DNA of 64,000 nucleotides from Microcoleus sp. AS-A8 (GCA_039962225.1 JAMPKV010000007.1:248001-312000), one strand, 5' to 3'; positions 1-10,531 are shown, numbered from the stretch's first letter. The notes: generated by a model from the sequence alone, not told the origin. Made by a program: numbers and translations.

Positions 1-283
1 AGTCAAATCTTCAGAGCTTTGCTGATGCTGGGTTTTTGCCTACCTCCGCCTCCAAGGCGGCAGCTATTTGAACTTTTAGGTACGTTATCGTACTCACTAT
101 TAAATATAACACTTATGTGCGTCAACGTACTAAAAAACTTTGTTACACTGGTTATGTAAGCAACTAGCCGTAGAGCTTGTTCTTTAGAGATTTCACCTTT
201 TGACATCGGAAGCGGAACCTTTAAACCGCACCTTGTGCCGTCAGTTGTCTTTTTTAAACACAACTGGCTCAAGGAGTGTCTCC

Positions 284-1006
284 ATGCCCCTGTCCAACCC
301 CCCCCGAACGCCAGGGGAAAACCGACTTTTGGCTGCTCTCCCCAGTGAGATCAAAGCACGTCTAGAACCCAACTTGGAAAGGGTTTCGCTGCCTTTCAAG
401 GAAGTTCTCTACGAGTCCAGAGAAGTCATCGAGTACGTCTATTTCCCCATTAATGGCGTAGTCTCTCTGCTCACCATTGTGGAAGAGCGCACCCTAGCCG
501 AAGTGGGTCTGGTAGGCAATGAAGGCATAGTCGGTCTCTCGGTTTTCTTGGGAATCGAGGCAAGTCCCTTCAAGGCGATTGTGCAGGTTCCTGGGGAAGC
601 CATGAGGATGAAGGCGGATGTATTCAAAGACTTCGTCAACCCAGATAGTCCGCTTTACAGCCTGCTGCTGCGCTACACGCACGCGCTGATGTGCCAAATC
701 TCGCAATCGGCGGCCTGCAACCGTCACCACTCAGTGGAAGAGCGTTGCTGCCGTTGGCTGCTGATGACGCGCGATCGCGTGCAGTCAGACCAGTTTCCGA
801 TCACCCATGAGTTCCTCTCCCAAATGCTGGGGGTGCGCCGCGCCGGTATCACGGTGGTGGCTGGGATGCTTCAAAAGGCGGGGCTGATTCGCTACAGTCG
901 GGGTCAGATGACGATCCTTGATCGTCCAGGTCTCGAAGCGGTTAGCTGCCAGTGTTATCGGCTTGTCAAAGAAGAAGAAGACGGGTGCATCCCTTGCGTT
1001 GCATAA
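284..1006 (+). CDS. Crp/Fnr-family transcriptional regulator
   Basis: A 240-residue transcription factor with an N-terminal cyclic-nucleotide-binding-like beta barrel (about residues 15-130, including VYFPINGVVSLL and VGNEGIVGLSVFLG) and a C-terminal Crp-type winged helix (about 155-215, FLSQMLGVRRAGITVVAGML). I chose ATG 284 because AAGGAG lies 8 nt upstream; a longer in-frame TTG start at 200 has no such site. The ligand-pocket sequence does not show an obvious cAMP signature, so the effector is unknown. It stands alone, with no operon partner on the same strand. The family assignment is secure and the regulon is not predictable. Confidence 0.9.
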   Translation: MPLSNPPRTPGENRLLAALPSEIKARLEPNLERVSLPFKEVLYESREVIEYVYFPINGVVSLLTIVEERTLAEVGLVGNEGIVGLSVFLGIEASPFKAIVQVPGEAMRMKADVFKDFVNPDSPLYSLLLRYTHALMCQISQSAACNRHHSVEERCCRWLLMTRDRVQSDQFPITHEFLSQMLGVRRAGITVVAGMLQKAGLIRYSRGQMTILDRPGLEAVSCQCYRLVKEEEDGCIPCVA

Positions 1007-1140
1007 CTGTTTTGAGAAGGGACTTTTAGAGATAAGGAAGACTTGGGGGACAAGGGGGATAGTACTGAGACAATGGGATGCTCCCCAAGTTGGGCAATTC
1101 AGAATGTTGACAGGATGCGATAGCTGAGTAATGAGTATTT

Positions 1141-1578
1141 TCACTCACCGCTAATTTGCACCAATACACTTCTTTTCCGAGGGCCATCCAAGTCAAAAAA
1201 CAAGATTGATTGCCAGGTGCCGAGAGCCAATTTACCATCCACCACAGGAATGACTTCACTGGTACTCAACATCATCGCTATCAAGTGAGAGTGAGCATTC
1301 ATGGGTTCATCCGGAGGGACATCTCTTAAGTGAAGGTCATTATGGAGATACCGCTCTGATTCAGGAGCCAACTTCCTAAAATGTATCTTTGTATCTTCGA
1401 TTAATCTTTTTTCATATTCATTAATCGCTAAGGCTGTGGTTGTATGGCGTGAGAAAACGATGACTTGACCGTTTTTGATGCCTGTTGTCTCCAGGATTTT
1501 CTCAATCTGAGGAGTGATATTGTAAATCCCAATTCCCTTGTCTGTCTCTACTTCCAGGAATTCATTTGTGATGTGCAT
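1141..1578 (-). CDS. YjbQ family (UPF0047) protein
   Basis: A 145-residue single-domain protein of the YjbQ/UPF0047 family. Family hallmarks are the HTTTALAINE segment near residue 45, NAHSHL near 95, and the C-terminal GTWQ...DLDGPR block near 120-133. Some members have been reported to have thiamine-phosphate synthase activity, but the physiological role is unsettled. The length is normal and complete. It sits alone on the minus strand between two plus-strand genes. Identification by family is firm and function is tentative. Confidence 0.85.
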   Translation of the reverse strand: MHITNEFLEVETDKGIGIYNITPQIEKILETTGIKNGQVIVFSRHTTTALAINEYEKRLIEDTKIHFRKLAPESERYLHNDLHLRDVPPDEPMNAHSHLIAMMLSTSEVIPVVDGKLALGTWQSILFFDLDGPRKRSVLVQISGE

Positions 1579-1831
1579 CGAGTCACCTGCTGCGGAACCA
1601 GCGTATTTTTAGAACTTTTTGGGCGAAAATCACTGTTGCTATCCTCTCATGGGTCGCTAACGACATGACCATCCCTTTTGTAGAGGAGGCATGAATGCAC
1701 GTTACGTAAAATTTGGTATAGTTCCCTACTCAGGGAACTGTTGTTCTGCTAATCTGTTTGAAAATTAGATAGCCTAACTTAAATAAACACAAAGATTGCT
1801 GGATAATTTTTTAACATTTTTTAACAAAAAG

Positions 1832-2152
1832 ATGATCAAACATTTTTCAGAAGAGTGGATTAATGAATGGTGCCAACTCAACGGTTGGACAGATTTATAT
1901 ATTGAGCGCTGTCACTACTGGGCTTTCCCACCGGGAGCCGTCATGCCTGAGCCAATCCCCACGGACGTGCTCAAAGTGATTAAAGCGGAAAAGGGATTAT
2001 GTGGTGAGGAACGCTGGTGGTCAATGGCAGCGGTGGTGGTGAGTTTAATGGCTGCTCTTTTGAGCTATTGCCTGAAGTCCCCCATGCCAATCGTTGTGGC
2101 TTTTGCTTTTGGGGCGATCACGGTGGGTCTTCTTGAAGTTGAGTTGAACTAG
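1832..2152 (+). CDS. Small conserved membrane protein, unknown function
   Basis: A 106-residue protein with a soluble N-terminal half rich in Trp (EEWINEWCQLNGW, YWAFPPGAVMPEPIP) and two closely spaced hydrophobic segments at the C-terminus (about residues 65-80 and 84-102), suggesting a membrane hairpin anchor. I chose ATG 1832; an in-frame TTG at 1796 would add twelve residues. It looks like the kind of conserved hypothetical seen across cyanobacteria, but I do not recognise a named domain. Confidence 0.6.
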   Translation: MIKHFSEEWINEWCQLNGWTDLYIERCHYWAFPPGAVMPEPIPTDVLKVIKAEKGLCGEERWWSMAAVVVSLMAALLSYCLKSPMPIVVAFAFGAITVGLLEVELN

Positions 2153-2336
2153 GGTAACAATCCGCTATCTCTGCGCCTAGGGAATTCTTTTAGTCCCTGG
2201 AAAACTCCGCCTCACCTCCTAGTCAGCCCTCGATTGAAGAGTCTTACTTTGTTGAGGTAGGCGGACTACCCATAATTTGCCAAAAGAATTAAGCTGAGTG
2301 CTAGATAAAGATTTAAACTCAGGTTAACTAGCTGCT

Positions 2337-4283
2337 GTGAAAATTCTGCTAGTGGAAGATGATGAGCTTGTTGCCGAAGTTCTCAAGAAAGCTCTTATAG
2401 CTCAGCATTATTTAGTCGATTTGGCGGCTGATGGTCAGGAGGGTTGGGAACTAGCAGAAGCGTTTGAATACGATCTGATCTTGCTGGATTTGATGCTGCC
2501 GAAGCTAGACGGTCTTAGCTTTTGCAAACAGAGAAGGGCAATAGGCGATCGCACCCCGATTGTGATGTTGACAGGTCAGGATACCAGCACCAGCAAAGTC
2601 ATCAGCTTAGACACAGGCGCTGATGATTATATCATAAAACCTTTTGATTTGCAAGAACTCCTGGCGCGAATTCGAGCCTTGCTGCGTCGCGGCAGTTCAA
2701 ACCTAACACCCGTGCTGGAGTGGGATTGCCTGCGTTTAGACCCCAGTAACTGCCACGTCACCTATAATGAGCAACTGTTGCATCTCACCGCCAAGGAGTA
2801 CGGTCTCCTAGAGCTTTTCTTACGGAACACGCAACGAATATTCAGTCAAAGTGCGCTGCTCGATCATCTTTGGTCGTTTGAAGAACCCCCTTCAGAAAAT
2901 ACGGTTAGGGCGCACATCAAAAGTTTACGGCAGAAGCTCAAAAAAGCTGGAGCCGCCTCGGATTTACTAGAGACGGTGTACGGGTTGGGGTATCGATTGA
3001 AACCCAGAGAAGGCAAAGTAGCGCAGCCCTCCGCTCTATCGCAAGTGGCGCGGGATGTATCTCAACAGGCACCGCAGAAAACGGAAACAACGAGTACCTC
3101 ACGTCCCGATTCTAAATCCACTGCAACCTCACAAATTCCCCCAGAACTGATGGTGCTTTGGGAACGGAGTAAGGAAAAATATCGCGATCGCATCAACATC
3201 TTAGAGCAAGCTGTGACCGCTCTGGTCACAGATACTCTCAGTGCAGAATTACGACAACAAGCTCAGATGCAGGCGCATACCCTATTAGGGTCACTCGGTA
3301 GTTTTGGCTTAATGGACGCCTCTCGTCTATCCCGTGAGATTGAACAGACGTTTCAAACCAACAGAACGCTGAATCCAGCCCAAAAAGAGCAGTTGTCTAC
3401 CCAGGTTTTAGCCTTACGGCAAGTACTGGCGCAACCCATGACTCCTGTGGCATCGGTTGAGACGGTGCCACAAATCGATCTCAATCCACCGATGAGTGTA
3501 GAGCCAAAGCCTCGACTGCTAGTGGTTGACGACGATGTTGCATTGGCGCTGGCTTTAGTTTCAGAAGCTTCATCCTGGGGAATACAGGCAGACATTGCTA
3601 GCAATTTAGCTAAAGCTAGAGAGGCGATTGCCCACATCCGACCGGATGTTGTACTCCTAGACTTATGCTTCCCAGAGTCACCAGAGAACGGTTTCGATCT
3701 GTTAACGGAACTGACATTAGAGCAGCCGTCTGTACCCGTTGTTGTATTTACGGCACAGGAAAGTTTTACTCAACGGGTCAAAGTGGCTCGTTTAGGCGGA
3801 CGGGGGTTTCTGCAAAAGCCTGTTACTCCGGCTCAAGCCATGGAAGCGATCAGCCAACTTCTGCAACAATCCAGTAAGACAGAAGCCAAATTGCTACTGG
3901 TAGATGATGATCCTCAGATCTTGGATGTTGTTCGCACCCTACTAGAGCCTTGGGGATTCAATCTGACGCTGCTAGACGACCCTCAGCAGTTTTGGGATAC
4001 CTTAGAGCAGACAGCTCCCGATTTGCTGATTCTAGATGTCGAAATGCCCGAATTGAGCGGTATTGATCTTTGCCAAGTAGTCCGTAATGACCCACGTTGG
4101 AGTGAGCTGCCGGTGCTGTTTCTCTCGGCTCGCACTGATATAGAGACCATCCAATCGGTGTTTACAGTCGGTGCTGATGACTATGTTAGTAAGCCAATTG
4201 TCGGGCCAGAGTTAGTGGCTCGTATCCTAAATCGGCTGGAACGAACCAAAATTTTACGTAAACTCCGAAAATTTATCGGCTAA
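2337..4283 (+). CDS. Multi-domain response regulator (REC-wHTH-HPt-REC-REC)
   Basis: A 648-residue phosphorelay protein starting at GTG 2337. Domain order: an OmpR-type receiver (residues 1-118, phospho-acceptor Asp51 in LLDLMLP), an OmpR/PhoB winged helix (about 124-222), an HPt-like four-helix domain (about 275-370, phospho-His in AHTLLGSLGSFG), then two further receivers (about 390-505 with LLDLCFP, and 525-640 with LILDVEMP). Having an HPt and three receivers on one chain suggests an intramolecular relay feeding a DNA-binding output. This architecture is typical of large cyanobacterial genomes. No kinase is adjacent on the 5' side. The giant kinase about 700 bp downstream is a plausible partner, but that is inference. 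Confidence 0.88.
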   Translation: MKILLVEDDELVAEVLKKALIAQHYLVDLAADGQEGWELAEAFEYDLILLDLMLPKLDGLSFCKQRRAIGDRTPIVMLTGQDTSTSKVISLDTGADDYIIKPFDLQELLARIRALLRRGSSNLTPVLEWDCLRLDPSNCHVTYNEQLLHLTAKEYGLLELFLRNTQRIFSQSALLDHLWSFEEPPSENTVRAHIKSLRQKLKKAGAASDLLETVYGLGYRLKPREGKVAQPSALSQVARDVSQQAPQKTETTSTSRPDSKSTATSQIPPELMVLWERSKEKYRDRINILEQAVTALVTDTLSAELRQQAQMQAHTLLGSLGSFGLMDASRLSREIEQTFQTNRTLNPAQKEQLSTQVLALRQVLAQPMTPVASVETVPQIDLNPPMSVEPKPRLLVVDDDVALALALVSEASSWGIQADIASNLAKAREAIAHIRPDVVLLDLCFPESPENGFDLLTELTLEQPSVPVVVFTAQESFTQRVKVARLGGRGFLQKPVTPAQAMEAISQLLQQSSKTEAKLLLVDDDPQILDVVRTLLEPWGFNLTLLDDPQQFWDTLEQTAPDLLILDVEMPELSGIDLCQVVRNDPRWSELPVLFLSARTDIETIQSVFTVGADDYVSKPIVGPELVARILNRLERTKILRKLRKFIG

Positions 4284-4977
4284 TTACAATCCCTTGATTT
4301 CTATTGATAAGGGTAACGGTTAAAGCTTTAATGTAGAGTTTTTCACCATTAATTGTGCCATGAAGGCTACAATTATTTTAGGCAATTAAAGAACCGTAAG
4401 GCTTAGGCTCAGCTAATAACCAGTCTCTCCCAATGGAGTCTGGAATTAAATTGTTACGTAATCCGTACAATTCTCGTCTTGATCAATGCTTGAGTTGATG
4501 CTGAGAAAATCGATATGCCGTTCCTAATCGGTGTTTGATTTCTGGCAGTATCACTCCTCAAAAGAGCAGTACAATTCCACGGTTTGAGGCTAACAATCAT
4601 CTAAATTGTCGATTCCAAGAGTAGAGATTTCTTGTGAGATGGGCATCCTGCCCGTCTGAGTCAGGCAACTTTAATGCACAACAGCTTAGCTGTGGTCAAC
4701 AGGTTCCTAAAAAGCTAGAAGAGAGATGGACGTTCTATCCTCAGTCTGAGTTACAACACAATCGCCACCACAGGACAGCCGTGACGAAAAACAATAGGGC
4801 GGTGGGGAGTTCCGCATCAGCTCAGGAGATTAAACACGACTTGCCCCCACCTGACTCCGTCAGCGGTTCGCACGGCAAGCCCGTCCAATGGGGACACTAA
4901 GGTTAGAGGCGCTTTTCGGGAGGGCTAATCAACGGCACTCCACCTTGATACAACGCTCTTGGGAAAGAAAACGAACA
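4284..4977. other. Non-coding interval between the response regulator and the hybrid kinase
   Basis: About 690 bp with no convincing gene. An 88-codon frame at 4634-4900 has no ribosome-binding site, no recognisable domain and an unusual composition, so I do not call it. No clear terminator hairpin was found. The interval may hold the kinase promoter. Confidence 0.5.
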
Positions 4978-7900
4978 ATGATGACAAGCGAACTGGGTCT
5001 GAGCTTGCTGATTCTTCTAGGTTTTGCCACATCGGCAACGCAGTCCAGTGTAATAGGGCTATTGGGTTCCAGCCTGATATTGGGGATTGTGTGGCTCGTT
5101 TATGCCTTGAATCGGCAAATCCAAAAGCGTCAACAAGCGGAAGCTGACTTTGAAGCCCTCTACAATCAGGCTCCTTGTGGCTATTACTCTGTAGATCAAG
5201 ACAGTGTGTTGAGCGCTATTAATGATACCCAATTGCGCTGGTTAGGTTACAGCCGAGAGGATGTGATAGGCTCGCTCCAGATTACAGATTTAATTGTTTC
5301 TGAGGATGCGTCATCCTGGGCAAAAATCTTTTCCCGTATCCAGTCTCAGGGTGAAGTCAAAGACATAGAAATTCAGATGATTCGTCAAGATGGGACAAGC
5401 ATCCCCGTACTCTTGAGTGCTACGGCAATCAGAAATGCGGTCGGTCAATTTGTGGGGGCTTGTGGCACTATCTTGAATATTACCCAGCACAAACAGAGGG
5501 AGGATGCGCTCCGCAAGAATGAAGAACGCTTTCGGTTGGCGATCGATCATATTCCCGATGGCTTCGTGATCTATGATGAACAGCGGCGGTTACAGTTTGT
5601 TAATGCTGAAGGGCTAAGACGGAGTGGACATTCCCAGGAGGAACTGCTGGGATACACCGATGAAGAAATCTATCCGCCCCAAATTACCTCTCAATATCTA
5701 CCAACCCTACTACGAGCCATAGAGACGCGCAGCTTACAGACCTCAGAATGTACGCTCACGTTGCCCACCGTTGGGACTTTTACCGTGGTGGTAACCTACG
5801 TCCCATTACTGAATAAACAAGGGGAAATCTCGTCCATTTTCGGTATCACTCACGACCTGAGCGATCGCAAGCGGGAAGAAGAAGCTTTACGTGAGAGTGA
5901 AGCACGCGTTCGCTTAGCCTTAGAAGCGACTCAAATCGGCACTTGGGACTGGGATATTTTAACCAACCAGATGACTTGGTCGAGTGGTGAGCAACAGGTG
6001 TTTGGTCTGACCAATGGGACTTTTGAGGCGACCTATGAAGCTTTTGAAACTTGTCTTCCTCCTGAAGAACGGGACTCCCTACTCGGTGCGGTGAATCGTT
6101 CTCGTCGCACACGGCGGGAATTCCATCACGAATTCCGGCTGATGTGGCCCGATGGTAGCCTGCACTGGGTGGAAGGAAAAGGCAAGTTTTTCTACAACCA
6201 GGAAGGACAGGCCATCCGCATGGTCGGCACCCTCGTGGATATTAGTGAACGCAAGCAAGTTGAGGCTCAGTTACAGCAGAGTGAAGAAAAGTTCCGCCAG
6301 TTAACCGAAAACATCAATAAAGTGTTTTGGATGACAACAGCGGATTTCAGTGAAATGCTCTATGTCAGTCCCGCTTATGAGCAAATCTGGGGACGCAGTT
6401 GTGAAAGCTTGTACGCCAATCCTAAATCCTTTGCGGAGGCGATTCACCCCGAAGATCGACAACAAGCACTCGCGAGATTTGAGGATAACACGACCCAAGA
6501 ATTGGACATTGAATATCGGATTGTCCAACCAGACGGCTCCTGGCGCTGGATTAGAGACCGCTGTTTTCCCATCCGAAACCATGCAGGAGAGGTTTACCGT
6601 CGCGTAGGGATTGCCCAAGACATTACCGAGCAAAAACAAGCTGAAACCTGCCTGCGACAGACGAACGAAGATTTAGAACGTCGAGTTGCCTTAAGAACCA
6701 CAGAATTACAACAAGCCAATAAGCGATTGCAACGCGAACTGCTGGAACGGGAGCAAATGGAACAAGCCCTGCTCCTAGCCTATCAACACTTACAGTTCCA
6801 TGTGGAAAACACCCCTTTAGCGGTGATTGAGTGGGACTGTAAATATCGCCTGATCAATTGGTCAAAACAGGCGGAAAAAATTTTTGGTTGGACAAGCGAA
6901 GAAGTCATCGGTAAGCATCCCCAGGAATGGCGGTTTATCCCTGAACAGGACAGCGAACGAGTCAATAAGGTGATGGACCAGTTAGCTACCGGCTCTCAAC
7001 CGCGCAACCTTAGTGATAATCGCAACTACACCAAAGATGGCAGAGTCATCGACTGCGACTGGTACAACTCAGCTTTGTGTGATGCCTCTGGAAACCTAGT
7101 CTCAATTTTGTCTCTCGTTCAGGATGTCACGGAGCGCAAACAAGCTGAATCTGCACTGCGCCAAGCTTATGATCAGCTAGAAATTCGGGTTCAAGAACGA
7201 ACACGAGAATTGTTCAATGCCAATAAAGAGTTAAAGAGTGAAAATACCGAACGTAAGCGGGTAGAGGCAGAACTCAACACCCGTGCCAGACAGCAAGCGG
7301 GTGTTGCCGAACTGGGTCAACAGGCACTAGCCGGTAAGCCACTCGACCCCCTGATTAATCAAGCGGTTGCTCTGGTTGCACAAATTTTAGAGGTAGAGTA
7401 CTGCAAGGTTCTAGAACTTCTGCCCGATGGAAAAGCCTTGCTTCTGCGCGCTGGTGTCGGTTGGCAAGAAGGACTGGTAGGAGAAGCCAGAGTGAGTATG
7501 GATCTTGATTCTCAGGCTGGCTATACATTACTGTCGAGAGAACCTGTGATTGTGGAAGACTTAGGGCAAGAAGTAAGGTTTAGTGACCCCTGTCTCCTGC
7601 ATCAGCATGGAGCTAAAAGTGGTATCAGTGTGATTATTCCCGGTCGAAACCGTCCCTATGGGGTTTTGGGAGCGCATACCACTCAATACCGGAAGTTTAC
7701 GAAAGATGATATTCACTTTCTCCAAGCCACCGCTAATGTGCTGGCGACCGCAATCAACCGCCAGCATGTAGAAGAGGCACTCCGTCAGGCTCATGATGAG
7801 TTAGAAATTCGCGTTCAGGAACGAACAACAGACCTGGAAAAAGCCAATGCAGAACTTCAACAGAAAATTCTTGAGCTACAGCAGGCACAAGAAGAACGAG

Positions 7901-9651
7901 CCACACTGATCGCCATTCTGGAAGCTACTCCTGATATCGTTGCCACAGCCAGCGTTGATGAACAAATATACTACCTCAATAGTGCCGCTCGGAAGGCATT
8001 TGGATTTGGGGAACAAGAGGATTTTGCCAATTTCACCCTTGCCGATGCTCATCCGGATTGGGCTTATGAACTGATTCGTCATGAAGGAATTCCAGGGGCA
8101 ATTCGTGATGGAGCCTGGGTGGGCGAAACGGCATTTTTAAGCCACCCGAGGACACGAGGAAGAAGTTCTGACGGTTCGCTCAAGGCTCCTGACGACCAAG
8201 GCATCGAAATTCCGGTCAGCCAAGTGATTATTGCCCACAAATCTCCGGATGGACATGTAAAGATGCTTTCGATGGTTGCCCGCGATATCACGCAACAAAA
8301 GAAAATCGCTGCAACCCTGTGTGAAGCGGAGCGACGTTGGCGCAGCCTACTCGAAAATGTACGTCTAGTGGTGGTGGGACTGGATAATCAGGGAAAGGTT
8401 GAGTATGCCAATCCCTGCTTTCTAGAATTGGTCGGGTACACCAAAGCCGAGGTCATAGGCAGCGATTGGTTTGAGACATTCCTGCCGCAACACCAGAAAA
8501 AGCGGCAGCAGAACAATTTTGTAGAATTTTTAGAACAGGAATTTTACACTCATAATCAGACCATCATCCTGACGAAGTCCGGTGAAGAGCGAGTGATTGC
8601 CTGGAACACGACGTTACTCCAAGATTTACAGGGTTATGTGGTTGGTACTCTGAGCATCGGGGAAGATATTACGGAACGTCAGGTGATCGAACGGATGAAA
8701 GACGAGTTTATCTCTGTGGTGAGCCATGAACTCCGCACTCCGTTGACTTCAATTCACGGGGCGCTAAACCTGTTATCGAGTGGCTTGGTGGATACTCAGT
8801 CAGAGAAGGGTCGTCGCGTCATCGATATTGCAGCACAGAGCGCCGAACGCCTCGTGCGGCTCGTCAACGATATCCTGGAGTTGGAGCGCTTAGAGTCTGG
8901 CAAAATTAGCTTGCTCAAACAAACCTGCGATGTCGCTGAGCTGATGATCAAAGCCACAGAGATGATTCAGGTGATGGCGAATCGAGCTGGAGTAACTTTG
9001 TCTGTGTCTCCCAACAGGGTTTCCCCGGAGGCATCGGCAAAGGCGATCTCACTATATGCTGACCCTGATCGGATTATTCAGGTCTTGACAAATTTACTCG
9101 GTAATGCAATAAAATTCTCGCCTAGAGGTGCTACCGTCTGGTTGACGGTGGAACTGCAAGAGCCAGAAGAACGGGAAAACAACCCCATCGTTTTAGACCC
9201 AACGTTACGGTTATCGCATCAAACCGCTCAAACGCCAACGCTCGTCAATGGGAGAACCACACACGGCCCTTCGACCAAGCTTCGCCAAGCCTCGTCAGTG
9301 GCGGAGAATTCTCTGTTCATCCTAGGTAAAACCGACCCATCCCTCGCCACCTCACCACCCCACCGCCTCACCTCCACTGTCTTGTTTAAGGTTAAAGACC
9401 AAGGACGTGGCATCCCTGCTGATAAACTGGAAACAATTTTTGAGCGCTTTCACCAAGTTGATGCCTCGGATTCCCGGAAAAAAGGAGGCACGGGTTTAGG
9501 ATTGGCCATTTGCCGGAGTATTGTGCAGCAGCACGGTGGAAGGATTTGGGTTGAGAGTACTCTAGGTGAGGGCAGTACTTTTTACTTTACGCTGCCCGAA
9601 CGCCATACTGAGGACGGCAACGATGACCACAAAGAAAGTTTTAGTGATTGA
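4978..9651 (+). CDS. Giant multi-PAS/GAF sensor histidine kinase
   Basis: About 1557 residues from ATG 4978 (an in-frame ATG at 4888 lacks a ribosome-binding site). An N-terminal membrane hairpin (about residues 5-45) is followed by five PAS/PAC modules, coiled-coil linkers (LERRVALRTTELQQANKRL type), a GAF domain (about residues 750-890), two more PAS modules, a HisKA domain with the H-box around SVVSHELRTPLTSIHG, and a HATPase_c domain (N-box, DQGRGIP, GGTGLGLAICRSIV). The ATPase domain carries an unusual Pro/Thr-rich insertion of about 70 residues between the N and G1 boxes (DNA about 9150-9385). There is no fused receiver. A separate response regulator overlaps its 3' end and is the obvious phospho-acceptor. 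Confidence 0.92.
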   Translation: MMTSELGLSLLILLGFATSATQSSVIGLLGSSLILGIVWLVYALNRQIQKRQQAEADFEALYNQAPCGYYSVDQDSVLSAINDTQLRWLGYSREDVIGSLQITDLIVSEDASSWAKIFSRIQSQGEVKDIEIQMIRQDGTSIPVLLSATAIRNAVGQFVGACGTILNITQHKQREDALRKNEERFRLAIDHIPDGFVIYDEQRRLQFVNAEGLRRSGHSQEELLGYTDEEIYPPQITSQYLPTLLRAIETRSLQTSECTLTLPTVGTFTVVVTYVPLLNKQGEISSIFGITHDLSDRKREEEALRESEARVRLALEATQIGTWDWDILTNQMTWSSGEQQVFGLTNGTFEATYEAFETCLPPEERDSLLGAVNRSRRTRREFHHEFRLMWPDGSLHWVEGKGKFFYNQEGQAIRMVGTLVDISERKQVEAQLQQSEEKFRQLTENINKVFWMTTADFSEMLYVSPAYEQIWGRSCESLYANPKSFAEAIHPEDRQQALARFEDNTTQELDIEYRIVQPDGSWRWIRDRCFPIRNHAGEVYRRVGIAQDITEQKQAETCLRQTNEDLERRVALRTTELQQANKRLQRELLEREQMEQALLLAYQHLQFHVENTPLAVIEWDCKYRLINWSKQAEKIFGWTSEEVIGKHPQEWRFIPEQDSERVNKVMDQLATGSQPRNLSDNRNYTKDGRVIDCDWYNSALCDASGNLVSILSLVQDVTERKQAESALRQAYDQLEIRVQERTRELFNANKELKSENTERKRVEAELNTRARQQAGVAELGQQALAGKPLDPLINQAVALVAQILEVEYCKVLELLPDGKALLLRAGVGWQEGLVGEARVSMDLDSQAGYTLLSREPVIVEDLGQEVRFSDPCLLHQHGAKSGISVIIPGRNRPYGVLGAHTTQYRKFTKDDIHFLQATANVLATAINRQHVEEALRQAHDELEIRVQERTTDLEKANAELQQKILELQQAQEERATLIAILEATPDIVATASVDEQIYYLNSAARKAFGFGEQEDFANFTLADAHPDWAYELIRHEGIPGAIRDGAWVGETAFLSHPRTRGRSSDGSLKAPDDQGIEIPVSQVIIAHKSPDGHVKMLSMVARDITQQKKIAATLCEAERRWRSLLENVRLVVVGLDNQGKVEYANPCFLELVGYTKAEVIGSDWFETFLPQHQKKRQQNNFVEFLEQEFYTHNQTIILTKSGEERVIAWNTTLLQDLQGYVVGTLSIGEDITERQVIERMKDEFISVVSHELRTPLTSIHGALNLLSSGLVDTQSEKGRRVIDIAAQSAERLVRLVNDILELERLESGKISLLKQTCDVAELMIKATEMIQVMANRAGVTLSVSPNRVSPEASAKAISLYADPDRIIQVLTNLLGNAIKFSPRGATVWLTVELQEPEERENNPIVLDPTLRLSHQTAQTPTLVNGRTTHGPSTKLRQASSVAENSLFILGKTDPSLATSPPHRLTSTVLFKVKDQGRGIPADKLETIFERFHQVDASDSRKKGGTGLGLAICRSIVQQHGGRIWVESTLGEGSTFYFTLPERHTEDGNDDHKESFSD

Positions 9652-10003
9652 CGATGAAGATGGTATTCGAGAAATTATCCAAATTTGCCTGGAGGCAGCA
9701 GCCGGATGGGATGTGTTAACGGCGGCTTCAGGTAGTGAGGGCTTAGCCACAGCTCAAGCTGAACAGCCTGATGCCATTTTGCTCGATGTCATGATGCCTG
9801 ATATGGATGGACCGACAACGTTTCGGCAGTTGCAAGCTCATGCTGCCACCAAGCACATCCCAACAATTCTGCTCACCGCAAAGGCCAAAATTAGCGAACA
9901 ACAGCAATTTATTGATTTGGGTGTAACAGGGGTGATTACAAAACCTTTCAAAGCTCAGGATTTAGTCAATCAGATTTGCGCGATTTTGCACTGGAAAGAA
10001 TGA
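9623..10003 (+). CDS. Single-domain response regulator (CheY-like)
   Basis: A 126-residue stand-alone receiver. It has the acidic pocket (VIDDEDG), phospho-acceptor Asp in LLDVMMPDMDG, a conserved Thr in ILLTAKAK, and Lys in ITKPFKAQD. The start at ATG 9623 follows a GAGG element and lies inside the 3' end of the kinase gene, overlapping it by 29 bp in another frame. Translational coupling and a cognate kinase-regulator pair are therefore likely. There is no output domain, so it acts through protein contacts or a phosphorelay. Confidence 0.92.
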   Translation: MTTKKVLVIDDEDGIREIIQICLEAAAGWDVLTAASGSEGLATAQAEQPDAILLDVMMPDMDGPTTFRQLQAHAATKHIPTILLTAKAKISEQQQFIDLGVTGVITKPFKAQDLVNQICAILHWKE

Positions 10004-10144
10004 CAAAAAAGTAGAAATGATGAAGTATCAAATAGCCCATTTTTTATTCTTCATACTTTATCTTTCAGTCTTCTATGACTGTTGTTTCGTCTATTTCTTC
10101 TGAGGTTATTTTCAGAGGGCGATTGGCCTTCGATCAGGGTTTCG

Positions 10145-10531
10145 ATGATGGCAGAAACTAGAAAGAAAGCGCCAACAGCCATAAAGCTTAAAATTACTGG
10201 CATTCTTTTCGACTCCACTGTTGATACTTCAACAGTAGAAGTCTTTTCTTTGCTAGAGCTATTCCCTTATGCAACTCGTTTAATCGACTCTCTACTTTGG
10301 GTAAAACGAGGGCAATTTTTAAGGATGACTGAAATCTCGGAGTGGACAGTTTGGCAACTGGTACAGATGAGTTTGGCTTTTGTGGCGTGTCTGGGAATAC
10401 TAACGATGGACAACATAACATACACCAAGCCAGAGCTAGGTGGGGAACTTCTGCTGATGGTTCTGGCTTTTTCTTTTTATCGCAACTCTCAGGTCAGCAT
10501 ATCTGTAAATAGGCAGACTTCTGCTGATTGA
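10145..10531 (+). CDS. Possible membrane protein, unknown
   Basis: A 128-codon open frame downstream of the kinase operon. Two weakly hydrophobic stretches lie near the C-terminus (LVQMSLAFVACLGILTM and GELLLMVLAFSF). No domain, ribosome-binding site or operon context supports it strongly, and its 5' extension to 10082 looks non-coding. It could be a real small membrane protein or a chance frame. Confidence 0.3.
   Translation: MMAETRKKAPTAIKLKITGILFDSTVDTSTVEVFSLLELFPYATRLIDSLLWVKRGQFLRMTEISEWTVWQLVQMSLAFVACLGILTMDNITYTKPELGGELLLMVLAFSFYRNSQVSISVNRQTSAD

Noticed and set aside
1-283. 89-codon minus-strand frame at the window start
   Set aside because: No domain or start signal; the region is AT-rich and better read as the upstream region of the Crp/Fnr gene.
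785-1144. Minus-strand frame behind the Crp/Fnr gene
   Set aside because: Shadow of the Crp/Fnr gene plus non-coding sequence. No domain.
4634-4900. 88-codon frame before the kinase
   Set aside because: No ribosome-binding site, no domain, atypical composition.
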